Source of the DNA: Rhodococcus sp. 105337
GTDB lineage: Bacteria; Actinomycetota; Actinomycetes; Mycobacteriales; Mycobacteriaceae
DNA length: 64,000 nt
Assembly (NCBI RefSeq): GCF_012844225.1
Contig: NZ_JABAGQ010000004.1
Span: 124,001-188,000 of the forward strand
Direction: 5' to 3'
In this document: positions 16,986 through 24,575 of the stretch, one piece after another
Position numbering within the stretch: position 1 is the first letter of the stretch
Layout: every line of letters begins with the position of its first letter
Made by a program: the position numbers and the translations under genes
The notes under the pieces: model-generated
Databases searched by the model: none
Told to the model about the DNA's origin: nothing
What the model saw: only the letters and a program-made list of their open reading frames with translations

Positions 16986-17215
16986 GACGACTCCTGACCT
17001 CAGCGCAGTGTGCACTCACCGTAACCGCCGCGAGGTATGTGACCGGCCCGAACGAGAAGACGGACGGCGGGTCAGCGGCCGCACGAACCTTCGCGACCTC
17101 TGCCTGCATCGCCCTCGCTCGTGGGAAACTCGATCTCGGGATGGGTATCACACCGGGTACCGGTGTGGCTTCCCGGCCGCTCCGGCGACCCCGACCGAAC
17201 GGCGGTGCACACCGC

Positions 17216-18811
17216 ATGAGCGAACACCCACCTGCCGGCGAATCGTCCGGGGAAGTAGTGGCTCCTCGGCGGCTGCTGGGTCTCCTGCTGGCGATGGCGA
17301 TGTTCGTCCTCGTCGTCGATACCTCACTGATGAACGTGTCCATCTCGTCTGTGGTTCGCGATCTCGACACGACCGTGAGCGGTGTTCAGTCGGCGATCGC
17401 GCTCGAGGCACTGGTCTCGGCCGCGTTCATCCTGATCGGCAGCAAGATCGGCGACCTCATCGGACGGAAGCGGGCCTACGTACTCGGCCTGCTGGGCTAT
17501 GCCGTCGGTGCGACAGCCATGGCACTCGCACAGACCCTCACGGCGGTCATCGTCTTCTGGGCCGTCCTGGGCGGTATCGGCGCGTCGCTGCTGTTACCCG
17601 CCATGCAATCGCTCATCCACGGAAACTTCGAAGGGAAGGCGCAGAAGAAGGTCTACGCCCTGGTCGGGGCGGCCGCCGCGATCGCCGCTGCGGTCGGGCC
17701 ACTGCTCGGCGGGTTCATCACCACGTTCCTGTCGTGGCGGGTGGGCTTCGTCCTCGAGGTTGTCGTCATCGGGATCGTGTTGTGCGGGATCGGACTCGTC
17801 CGCGACGTGCCGTACACCGGTCCGCGGACGATCGACCTGGTCGGCGCCGCCCTCTCCGTCGTGGGAATGGGTGGCGTCGTACTGGGGATTCTGGTGTGGC
17901 AGGAAGGCGGCGAGTTCGTCGGCGTGCTCCTCGTGCTCGGCGCACTCTCGCTGGTCTGCCTCGCGGGCTGGCTCGTGCGCCGCAAACATCGAGGGAAGAC
18001 GACGTTGCTGGACCCGGATCTGTTTCACTCCACGATGTTCCGGCTTGGAATCACGGGACAGATGCTCCAGCAGATCGCCCTGGGCGGGACGATGATCGCG
18101 TTGCCCATCTACCTACAGATGGTGCTCGAATACAACGCGCTTCAAGCGGGACTGTCGCTCGCGCCGCTGTCTCTCAGTATGTTCGCGGTGGCGTTGCTCG
18201 CAGGCAACAAGGCCGGCGACCGGCGCCCCAGCAGCATCATCCGCGGAGGATTCGTGCTGTTGACGATCGGCATCGCCGCGCTGATACCGATCGTGCCGCG
18301 AGCCGAATTCGGATGGGGGCTCATACTTCCCCTGATGATCGCCGGATCCGGCCTCGGTTTGCTGGTGTCCCAGCTCAACAACTACACACTCGCACCGATC
18401 GACGAAGAGCGCATCAGCGAAGCGGCGGGGGTCAACTCCGCGTCGGGGTCGTTCGGACTCTCGTTCGGACTCGCATTCGCAGGTGCTCTGATGCTGGCGA
18501 CACTGTCCTTCACGTTCACGTCCATGGCGGAATCGAGCACCGTACTCCCTCCGGCCGAGCAGCGTCAGGTCGCGCACGTGCTCGAGGACGACGCGCAGGT
18601 CATGAGCAACACACAACTCGAACAACTGCTCGTAGAACAGCCGCCGGTGATTCGAGACGAGATCGTTCGGATCAACACGGACAGCCGTCCTCGCGCTCTC
18701 CAGGTTGCCTTGCTCGTTCCCCTTGTCGCAGGCCTCGCCGGGATCGTCACATGCCTACGGATGGGGCGCATACCCGATCCGGAATCCCACGAACCGGCGG
18801 ACAGCACCTAG
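17216..18811 (+). CDS. MFS drug:H+ antiporter (DHA2, 14 TM)
   Basis: A 531-residue major facilitator protein. The motif A loop GDLIGRKRAYVLG follows helix 2, and motif C-like AIAAAVGPLLGG lies in helix 5, which marks it as an antiporter/exporter. The number of hydrophobic segments fits 14 helices. A large extracytoplasmic loop of about 65 residues (near 440-500) precedes the last helix. ATG 17216 is chosen because upstream in-frame residues look non-coding and the region carries no signal. It ends overlapping the convergent dehydrogenase stop by four bases. Substrate unknown. Confidence 0.85.
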   Translation: MSEHPPAGESSGEVVAPRRLLGLLLAMAMFVLVVDTSLMNVSISSVVRDLDTTVSGVQSAIALEALVSAAFILIGSKIGDLIGRKRAYVLGLLGYAVGATAMALAQTLTAVIVFWAVLGGIGASLLLPAMQSLIHGNFEGKAQKKVYALVGAAAAIAAAVGPLLGGFITTFLSWRVGFVLEVVVIGIVLCGIGLVRDVPYTGPRTIDLVGAALSVVGMGGVVLGILVWQEGGEFVGVLLVLGALSLVCLAGWLVRRKHRGKTTLLDPDLFHSTMFRLGITGQMLQQIALGGTMIALPIYLQMVLEYNALQAGLSLAPLSLSMFAVALLAGNKAGDRRPSSIIRGGFVLLTIGIAALIPIVPRAEFGWGLILPLMIAGSGLGLLVSQLNNYTLAPIDEERISEAAGVNSASGSFGLSFGLAFAGALMLATLSFTFTSMAESSTVLPPAEQRQVAHVLEDDAQVMSNTQLEQLLVEQPPVIRDEIVRINTDSRPRALQVALLVPLVAGLAGIVTCLRMGRIPDPESHEPADST

Positions 18812-19698
18812 GCGGTGGTGTCCCCGGTCAGACCGGCCCTGCGCCGGGTCGCCTCGGTGATCGCGGACCAGTCCTGACGGGCCTGCCCGTGGGCCAGCGC
18901 ATCGATGAACACATCTTCGAGCACGCTTCCGAACGGCAGTGTCACATCGGCCTCCCGCGCCTGGGCGCGTGCGAGACGCACATCCTTCAGCCCCAGAGCC
19001 AGTCCGAATCCGGTCGGCTCATACGTGCGACGAGAGATCATCCGCCCGTAGCCCTCGTAGACGGCACCGGGGAACAAGCTGTCGTTCATGATGTTCATCA
19101 GCAACTCCGGTGATCCGCCCACCTTCTCCGAGATGGTCGTCGCCTCGGCCATGGCCTGGAGTGCGTTGGCGATCAGATAGTTGCCGAGAATCTTGACGAT
19201 GTTGGCCTGCTTGGGGTCCTCGCCGATCCGCCACGTCCGGCGTCCGATCGCCTCGAGCAGCGGAGCCACTTCCTCCACGGCGGAGGAGTCACCCGCGGCG
19301 AGCACCGTCAGGTTGCCCGCGTCCGCAACTTCCGCGCGCCCGAAGACCGGGGAGGCCACGTAGCGGACGCCGATACCTGTCAGCGCCTCCGCAGCGTGGG
19401 TAGCCATTTCGGGGCTCACCGTGGCGAGGTTGACGTGGATGGCACCCGGCGGCATCGCAGCGAGAGAGTCGGGAGACAGTACGGTGCCCGCGAATGCGTG
19501 GTCGTCGGCGAGTGCACTACACGAGATGGGCACACGCAACGCCTCCGCCGGCGAGTCGACTTCCGTGGCACCGTACTCGACCACAGCGCCGGCTTTGCCG
19601 GGGCTTCGATTCCAGACGGAGACGGTGTTTCCGGCTCGTGCCATATTGCGGGCCATCGGTGTACCCATCGTGCCGAGGCCGAGAAATCCGATCTCCAC
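18808..19698 (-). CDS. Beta-hydroxyacid dehydrogenase (3-HIBADH family)
   Basis: A 296-residue NAD(P)-dependent oxidoreductase. It has the N-terminal Rossmann GxGxMG (IGFLGLGTMGTPMARNMARAG), substrate loop (SPVFGRAEVADAGNLTVLAAG) and the catalytic Lys helix (KILGNYLIANALQAMAEATTISEK), equivalent to K-x-x-N in the family. It reduces or oxidises small beta-hydroxyacids such as 3-hydroxyisobutyrate or tartronate semialdehyde; the specific substrate cannot be told. The GTG at 19698 with GGAAGGA upstream is the preferred start. Confidence 0.85.
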   Translation of the reverse strand: MEIGFLGLGTMGTPMARNMARAGNTVSVWNRSPGKAGAVVEYGATEVDSPAEALRVPISCSALADDHAFAGTVLSPDSLAAMPPGAIHVNLATVSPEMATHAAEALTGIGVRYVASPVFGRAEVADAGNLTVLAAGDSSAVEEVAPLLEAIGRRTWRIGEDPKQANIVKILGNYLIANALQAMAEATTISEKVGGSPELLMNIMNDSLFPGAVYEGYGRMISRRTYEPTGFGLALGLKDVRLARAQAREADVTLPFGSVLEDVFIDALAHGQARQDWSAITEATRRRAGLTGDTTA

Positions 19699-19855
19699 AG
19701 CAAAGTCCTTCCCATCGGGAAAGCGTGTTGGCGGCCGGTTCAACTCTAGCGCCGCCTCCGTGCGGGCGCGGGCGCTCGACGGAAGCGGGCGAACGGTCGC
19801 GGCGGCTCGTGAGACCCGAGGGAAGCAGTACCGCCGGATCACGCAGGGTCGTGGA

Positions 19856-20257
19856 TCAGTCGTTCTGCAGTGCGTCGATCGCGGCTGCGAGTTTGGCGGC
19901 GGCGTCCTCCGCGACCTCACGCAACCCCTCGGTGTCGGCCACCTGCACCATGATCTGCGGGTTCATCGCATCGATGATGATCACGCCGTCGTTCTCGGGG
20001 TCCCGACGCACCACGACATTGCAGGGCAGGAGAAGTCCGATCTGCCTGTCCGTGGTCACGGCGCGATGCGCGAGTGGCGGATTGCACGCGCCGAGAATCA
20101 CGTAGTCTTCGATGTCCTCGTCGAGCTTGGCCTTGAGCGTCGCCTTCATATCGATCTCGGTGAGAACACCGAAACCCTGCTCCGACAATGCTTTTCGAGT
20201 CCGGTCGAGTGCGTCGTCGAAGGTGGTCGCGAGAGTGGTCGAGAGTGCGAGGGTCAT
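19856..20257 (-). CDS. DUF302 domain protein
   Basis: A 133-residue DUF302 protein (MTLALSTTLATTFDDALDRTRKALSEQGFGVLTEIDMKATL...). The family mark G-A-C-N-P-P-L-A (ILGACNPPLAHRAV) followed by GLLLPCNVVV carries the two conserved cysteines. DUF302 proteins occur with persulfide, copper and CsoR/CstR-regulated genes, but no activity is established. The promoter carries an ATACCCC-TC-GGGGTAT palindrome (20321-20336) overlapping a TATGCT -10, which is the CsoR-family operator layout. The start has a GGAAAGGAAA Shine-Dalgarno. Confidence 0.85.
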   Translation of the reverse strand: MTLALSTTLATTFDDALDRTRKALSEQGFGVLTEIDMKATLKAKLDEDIEDYVILGACNPPLAHRAVTTDRQIGLLLPCNVVVRRDPENDGVIIIDAMNPQIMVQVADTEGLREVAEDAAAKLAAAIDALQND

Positions 20258-20320
20258 GGGTGTTTCCTTTCCGGTCCGGCGTCGGGCCCGCTTTGTGTCA
20301 GGCGGGCACCTCCTCTCAGC

Positions 20321-20336
20321 ATACCCCTCGGGGTAT
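20321..20336. promoter_or_regulatory. CsoR/CstR-like operator at the DUF302 promoter
   Basis: ATACCCC-TC-GGGGTAT, a perfect 7-bp palindrome with a 2-nt centre, 64 bases upstream of the DUF302 start. It overlaps a minus-strand TATGCT -10 box. CsoR-family repressors (Cu(I) or persulfide sensing) bind GC-rich pseudopalindromes of this form. No csoR gene is in the window. Confidence 0.6.
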
Positions 20337-20401
20337 CCCCACTCCCCGTTCGGACGCCCGGCCCACCGGGCCGACCGAGGGTGCGCGACGAACTCGGACC
20401 C

Positions 20402-20845
20402 CTACTCCGGCGAGGGCGACGCCGACGTCCTCGACGGCCCGGACCAACTCACGACCACCGACCGCACCCCCGAACATTCCAGCATCGACCGAATCGGCCC
20501 GCCTGCGCACAACTGACGGTCGAGTTCTCTCTGTTGCGCGCCCAGATCACGGCCGTCGGGTACCCCGACGAGGATCTCGACAGGGGCAGTACTGCGCCCA
20601 CCCTCGAGCAGGAGTTGTTCCTCGTGGACGGCATGGACCGGGACGTCCTCGTTTCCGGCGGCATCTCCGACGACGAGCGCGACGTAGTCGGCTTCGTCGT
20701 CGTGGTAGACGACGAGATGGCTGGGGCGCGTCGTTGCGGGCAAGGAAACGTCCACGTGCTCGCCTCGACGCACCTCCTGCAGTTCCCCACCGAGGCTCAC
20801 CCGCCGGGCAGTCCAGCTGAAGAATCCGGTATCAAGCTCCTTCAT
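20402..20845 (-). CDS. Hypothetical acidic protein
   Basis: A 147-residue protein not recognised. The ATG at 20845 (MKELDTGFFSWTARRVSLGG) follows GAGAGCGGG. The N-terminal half is beta-rich (HVDVSLPATTRPSHLVVYHDDEADYVALVVGD), the middle part helical and acidic, and the last 30 residues low complexity (Ser/Pro/Val). No membrane segment or signal peptide. It lies upstream of DUF302 on the same strand, with 144 bases that include the DUF302 operator, so it is a separate unit. Codon use appears normal for the window. Confidence 0.5.
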   Translation of the reverse strand: MKELDTGFFSWTARRVSLGGELQEVRRGEHVDVSLPATTRPSHLVVYHDDEADYVALVVGDAAGNEDVPVHAVHEEQLLLEGGRSTAPVEILVGVPDGRDLGAQQRELDRQLCAGGPIRSMLECSGVRSVVVSWSGPSRTSASPSPE

Positions 20846-20944
20846 CGCTCGCCCGCTCTCCTCGTGGTCACTCGTACGAGAGTTATTCGTCGCCGGAACG
20901 CGGCGGGACGGGTGAGTGTTTCTGCGGACCTCCGCAGTCACACG

Positions 20945-21088
20945 TCAGCGCGAGCGGCGCTTGTCGCGTAACCGGGTAGCGAACTCGCGCGCCTTGCGCT
21001 GGTTCTCCGGTTTGGACGCTTCGCGCTTGGCCACCTGGATTGCCTTGACGGCCACGCCGCCCTTGATGACCCTGCTGAGCATTCCCAT
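20945..21088 (-). CDS. Small basic protein
   Basis: A 47-residue protein, MGMLSRVIKGGVAVKAIQ..., very rich in Lys and Arg, with a short apolar helix (RVIKGGVAVKAIQVAKREA) and a basic helical tail. A strong AGGAGG Shine-Dalgarno sits six bases before ATG 21088, which supports translation. Similar tiny basic proteins occur in Rhodococcus and relatives without known function. It is 99 bases upstream of the gene at 20402 on the same strand and may be its operon partner. Confidence 0.6.
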   Translation of the reverse strand: MGMLSRVIKGGVAVKAIQVAKREASKPENQRKAREFATRLRDKRRSR

Positions 21089-21326
21089 CGTGTGCCTCCT
21101 GTCGTGCGGACATCGAATCCGATACTTCAAACGGTACGAGCCGACACCGGACTGCGCGACCTACCGGCAGTCCTCCGGACCCACCAGGAGGCACGACAAT
21201 GCTCCCGCAGTGACGACGGACGATCATCACGATCCACAGAAAGGACACGATATCCAGGTCCGAAGGTCCCTGATCGCGCGACGATCATCCCTTGTGCTGG
21301 GCCGTTTTCCTGCAGAGAATCACCGC

Positions 21327-21503
21327 ATGGGGAACTTCGGGGTGCCCGCCGATCTTTCGGACGACGAGATCGTAGAAGGCCTCTATTTCTGGCGAAACAG
21401 ACTGCGCCACTTCGCTTCCGAAGGAGACACCGTCGCCGAGGAAGAGGATCGCGCCGCCCTCGGACAATTCACGAGCGAGGCTCAGCGGCGCGGACTTCAC
21501 TGA
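21327..21503 (+). CDS. Small acidic hypothetical protein
   Basis: A 58-residue ORF beginning MGNFGVPADLSDDEIVEGLYFWRN, predicted as one or two amphipathic helices with strong acidic character (SEGDTVAEEEDRAALGQF). The upstream AGAGAA is only a weak Shine-Dalgarno. Composition looks like a genuine soluble protein rather than a frame shadow, since the opposite-strand ORF here is Arg-rich nonsense. No family recognised. Confidence 0.4.
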   Translation: MGNFGVPADLSDDEIVEGLYFWRNRLRHFASEGDTVAEEEDRAALGQFTSEAQRRGLH

Positions 21504-21613
21504 AGCGGACGACTGCTCCCCCGGCTGTCGTCCGACGCCGCCCGGCGTTCGCTGCGCCCACCACCGTGGCCGGATCGACCGTCGTCGCGGTGCGTGCGGG
21601 AAACATGGGATCG

Positions 21614-22318
21614 CTAACGGTTTCCGGTTTCTCTCGGCGAGTCGAGTGGGCTCACCCGAACGGCCACAGTGGGTTCTGCGGAATCCTGCCCTTCCGACGG
21701 AACCGTCGGATCCACCACGAGAACAGGGACCGGACAGTGCGCCGTGAGATACTCCGCCACGCTGCCGAGCATCCGGGTCGACATCCCGCGGCCCCGCTTC
21801 CCGACGACCAGCACGTCTGCACGGTGGTTCTCGGCGTACCAGCGCAGGCACTCTCCGGGCGGACCTGCAAGAACCGCGTAACCCACCGGAACGGTCCCGG
21901 CGCCGGAGGCTGCCGCGGTCAGACGCTGCTTCGCCCGGTCCACCATCGTCGAGTCGGGGTCGTTGGCGTCGTCGTAGGACACGACCGCGACCAGCTCGAG
22001 AACTCCGCCGCCGCTCCCGAACAAGCGCAGCGCCGAGTGCAGCGCGTGCTCGGCCTCGACGGACGCGTCGTACCCGACCATCACGCGGAGTCCGGACGCC
22101 TTCGCGGCGTCGGCGCCCCAGCTGTCGACGGACGTCACGTCGACGGAGCGGGGATTGCGTTCGACTCGCTCGTACGCAATGGGGACGAACAACGGCCCGA
22201 GGATCACCGCGATGAGTGTCCATCGACCGTCGTGTCCGCGGCGCGCCATCCATAGACCCGTCAGCAATCCGACGCACACCCACACGACGACGAAGACGGC
22301 AAATACGGTCCAGTTCAC
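21614..22318 (-). CDS. Membrane-tethered universal stress protein
   Basis: A 234-residue fusion. Residues 1-60 hold two hydrophobic helices (VFAVFVVVWVCVGLL and WTLIAVILGPLFVPIAY) resembling a PLDc_N-type anchor. Residues about 75-205 are a USP domain with the nucleotide motif VVGKRGRGMSTRMLGSVAEYLTAHCPVPVLVV, which matches G-x(2)-G-x(9)-G-S/T. The GTG at 22318 with GAGGAG upstream is preferred over the codon at 22336. The arrangement should place an ATP-binding stress domain at the inner membrane surface. The downstream neighbour on this strand is a separate basic protein; nhaA lies upstream. Confidence 0.8.
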   Translation of the reverse strand: MNWTVFAVFVVVWVCVGLLTGLWMARRGHDGRWTLIAVILGPLFVPIAYERVERNPRSVDVTSVDSWGADAAKASGLRVMVGYDASVEAEHALHSALRLFGSGGGVLELVAVVSYDDANDPDSTMVDRAKQRLTAAASGAGTVPVGYAVLAGPPGECLRWYAENHRADVLVVGKRGRGMSTRMLGSVAEYLTAHCPVPVLVVDPTVPSEGQDSAEPTVAVRVSPLDSPRETGNR

Positions 22319-22362
22319 GATCTTCTCCTCGTACACGATGCAGCATCACGGTGTGTCCGCGT

Positions 22363-22416
22363 GCGGACCTCGGGGACAGTGCGCACCTCGGGGACAGTGC
22401 GGAAGTCGGGGACTGT
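22363..22416. repeat. Three 18-bp tandem repeats
   Basis: Units 22363-22380, 22381-22398 and 22399-22416 share the core CGGGGAC; units 1 and 2 differ at one base and unit 3 at a few. They lie between nhaA and the membrane USP gene, in no assigned coding sequence. Could be a protein-binding array or a replication-slippage product. Confidence 0.75.
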
Positions 22417-22471
22417 GTCCCGCGCCGAGCTCGGCCGAACTCTGCCTCCCGGCGCCGCGCCGAGCCCGATC

Positions 22472-23776
22472 TCAGGCATGACGCTCACCCTTCTGGTAGA
22501 CGTCGGGGATCCCGTCTCCGTCGTCGTCGACCGTCTCCAGTGCGGCGATCCTCCGGTAGGTGCGGTTGCGGACGACAAGCACCGACGAAGCGCACAAGGC
22601 ACTGAGCAGCGAGCCGCACAGGACGGCGACCTTGATGTGGTCGGCGGCAGGAGTCCCCGCGCCGTACGCGAGATCCCCGATCAGCAACGACACCGTGAAT
22701 CCGATACCACCGAGCAGCGCGACACCGAACACATCGACCCAGCTCAGTTCGTCGTCCAGGTGCGCGCGGGTGAAGCGCGCCACCAGGTAGCTGACACCGA
22801 AGATTCCGACGACCTTACCGATGACCAAGCCCGCAATCACGCCGATGGAGATGGGATCGGTGAGGGCATCGGCCAACCCCGTGAGGCCGCCGACCGTCAC
22901 GCCGGCGGCGAAGAACGCGAACACCGGTACCGCGACTCCGGCGGACAGCGGGCGAATCCGGTGTTCGATGTGCTCGGCCACCGGAATCTTCTTACCGTCG
23001 ACCATCCGTGACACCGGAACCACGAACCCGAGCAGGACGCCGGCAATCGTGGCGTGCACCCCGGATTCGTGGACGAGCCACCAGGTGACAGCAGCCAAGG
23101 GCACCAGCACCCACCATGCGTTCACCCCGCGCTGCAGGGCGAACCCGAACGCCAGCAGGGGAAGCAACGCAGCGCCGAGAAAGAGCAGCTTTACATCGTC
23201 GGTATAGAACACGGCGATCACCGTCACCGCCAGGAGGTCGTCCACCACGGCCAGCGTGAGCAGAAACGTCCGCAGCGCCGACGGCAGGTGTGCGCCGATC
23301 ACAGCGAGGATGGCCACCGCGAACGCGATGTCGGTCGCGGTGGGGACCGCCCAGCCGTTGAGCGCCTCCGCACCGCCGCGCGCGTTGATCGCAACGAAGA
23401 TCAGCGCGGGGACCACCATGCCGCCGAGCGCGGCGGTGACAGGCATCGCGGCGCGGCGCAGATCCCGCAGACTGCCTTCGACGAATTCGCGCTTCAGTTC
23501 CACACCGACGACGAAGAAGAAAACCGCGAGCAGCCCGTCCGCCGCCCACGTGCCCAACGACAAATCCATGTGGAGGGCCGACGGACCGACGGTGGTCTCG
23601 CGCAAGGCGTGGTAGGAGTCGGACCACGCGGTGTTCGCCCAGACGAGCGCGGCGACCGCCCCGACGAGCAGCAGGATGCCGCCCACCGTTTCTTTGCGCA
23701 GAATGTCCGCCACACGCCGGGATTCCTCCCAGGAACCACGGGACAGGAACGGAAGGCCGGAGAAGATGCTCGACAT
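22472..23776 (-). CDS. nhaA: Na+/H+ antiporter NhaA
   Basis: A 434-residue NhaA-type antiporter with about 12 transmembrane helices. Signature parts are [33 protein letters not shown] (with the catalytic Asp region) and [20 protein letters not shown], where the DD pair corresponds to the ion-binding aspartates. It exchanges Na+ or Li+ for protons at high pH. ATG 23776 has a GAGGA Shine-Dalgarno. Unusually, the C-terminal tail ends [22 protein letters not shown]: residues 417-425 read DDDGDGIPD, a canonical Dx-Dx-DG-xx-D calcium loop. A 48-bp alternative extension upstream lacks support. Confidence 0.92.
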   Translation of the reverse strand: MSSIFSGLPFLSRGSWEESRRVADILRKETVGGILLLVGAVAALVWANTAWSDSYHALRETTVGPSALHMDLSLGTWAADGLLAVFFFVVGVELKREFVEGSLRDLRRAAMPVTAALGGMVVPALIFVAINARGGAEALNGWAVPTATDIAFAVAILAVIGAHLPSALRTFLLTLAVVDDLLAVTVIAVFYTDDVKLLFLGAALLPLLAFGFALQRGVNAWWVLVPLAAVTWWLVHESGVHATIAGVLLGFVVPVSRMVDGKKIPVAEHIEHRIRPLSAGVAVPVFAFFAAGVTVGGLTGLADALTDPISIGVIAGLVIGKVVGIFGVSYLVARFTRAHLDDELSWVDVFGVALLGGIGFTVSLLIGDLAYGAGTPAADHIKVAVLCGSLLSALCASSVLVVRNRTYRRIAALETVDDDGDGIPDVYQKGERHA

Positions 23777-24098
23777 CACACGTCCTCGGAAGACAGCGCG
23801 GCCGACTGTCGGGCGGGGCAGCATCGGCCGGGCCGAGAATTCACGACGGGAGTCAACGCGCCGGGCATCCCGGCAGGCGGGGTTGGAGATACAACACGAC
23901 GGTACACACAGTCCTCCGGCTCGAGAGTGAGATCATCACCTTGCCGACCAGACTTCCCGGCGCACCGGAAAGGACAGTACCGCACTCGTACGGTGTGGAC
24001 GGTCGTCGCCCTCCTGCGCCTCGCACATGCTGGAGCAGGCCGTCGCGAGCAACCGGCGCTCCCGTGCGGTGATCCCGTATCTCTGGCACCATCATGGC

Positions 24099-24575
24099 GT
24101 GACGACCGATCGGATCGAAGTACAGCGGACCGTCAAGTCCGATCCCGCAGCGATTTTCGCGGTGCTGTGCGACCCCCAGGGGCACGTTGCCATCGACGGT
24201 TCCGGCATGTTGATGGACGCGGAGGGCCCGGTGGTGACCGCGGCCGGCGATAAATTCGTCGTTCACATGGACCGGGAGGCCCTCGGTGACATTCCGATGG
24301 GTGAATACGATGTCACGGTCACGATCAGAGACTTCGTCCCGGAACGAGAGATCTCCTGGACCATCCTGGGAAGAGTGCGACCCCAGATCGGGCACATCTA
24401 CGGCTACCGGATCGAACCCGTCGACGACGGTTCTCTCGTGACGTCGTACTACGACTGGTCCGAGATCCACCCGACGTGGCGCGAGGCGGGCATCTTTCCG
24501 GTGATCTCCGAGGCGACTCTCAAATCGTCGCTCGGTATCCTCGCGCGCACCGTGCGCCGGGGTTATCCGCACTGA
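24099..24575 (+). CDS. SRPBCC-fold protein
   Basis: A 158-residue START/SRPBCC protein (polyketide cyclase/dehydrase type): N-terminal strand VQRTVKSDPAAIFAVLCDPQGHVAIDGSG, later REISWTILGRVRPQIGHIYGYRIEPVDDGSLVTSYYDWS, and a C-terminal long helix (EATLKSSLGILARTVRRG). Such folds bind hydrophobic ligands. The GTG at 24099 is chosen because the fold begins there; the CACCAT box six bases upstream may give a leaderless mRNA. It ends back to back with the convergent phosphotransferase gene (stops adjacent at 24575/24576). Confidence 0.75.
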   Translation: MTTDRIEVQRTVKSDPAAIFAVLCDPQGHVAIDGSGMLMDAEGPVVTAAGDKFVVHMDREALGDIPMGEYDVTVTIRDFVPEREISWTILGRVRPQIGHIYGYRIEPVDDGSLVTSYYDWSEIHPTWREAGIFPVISEATLKSSLGILARTVRRGYPH

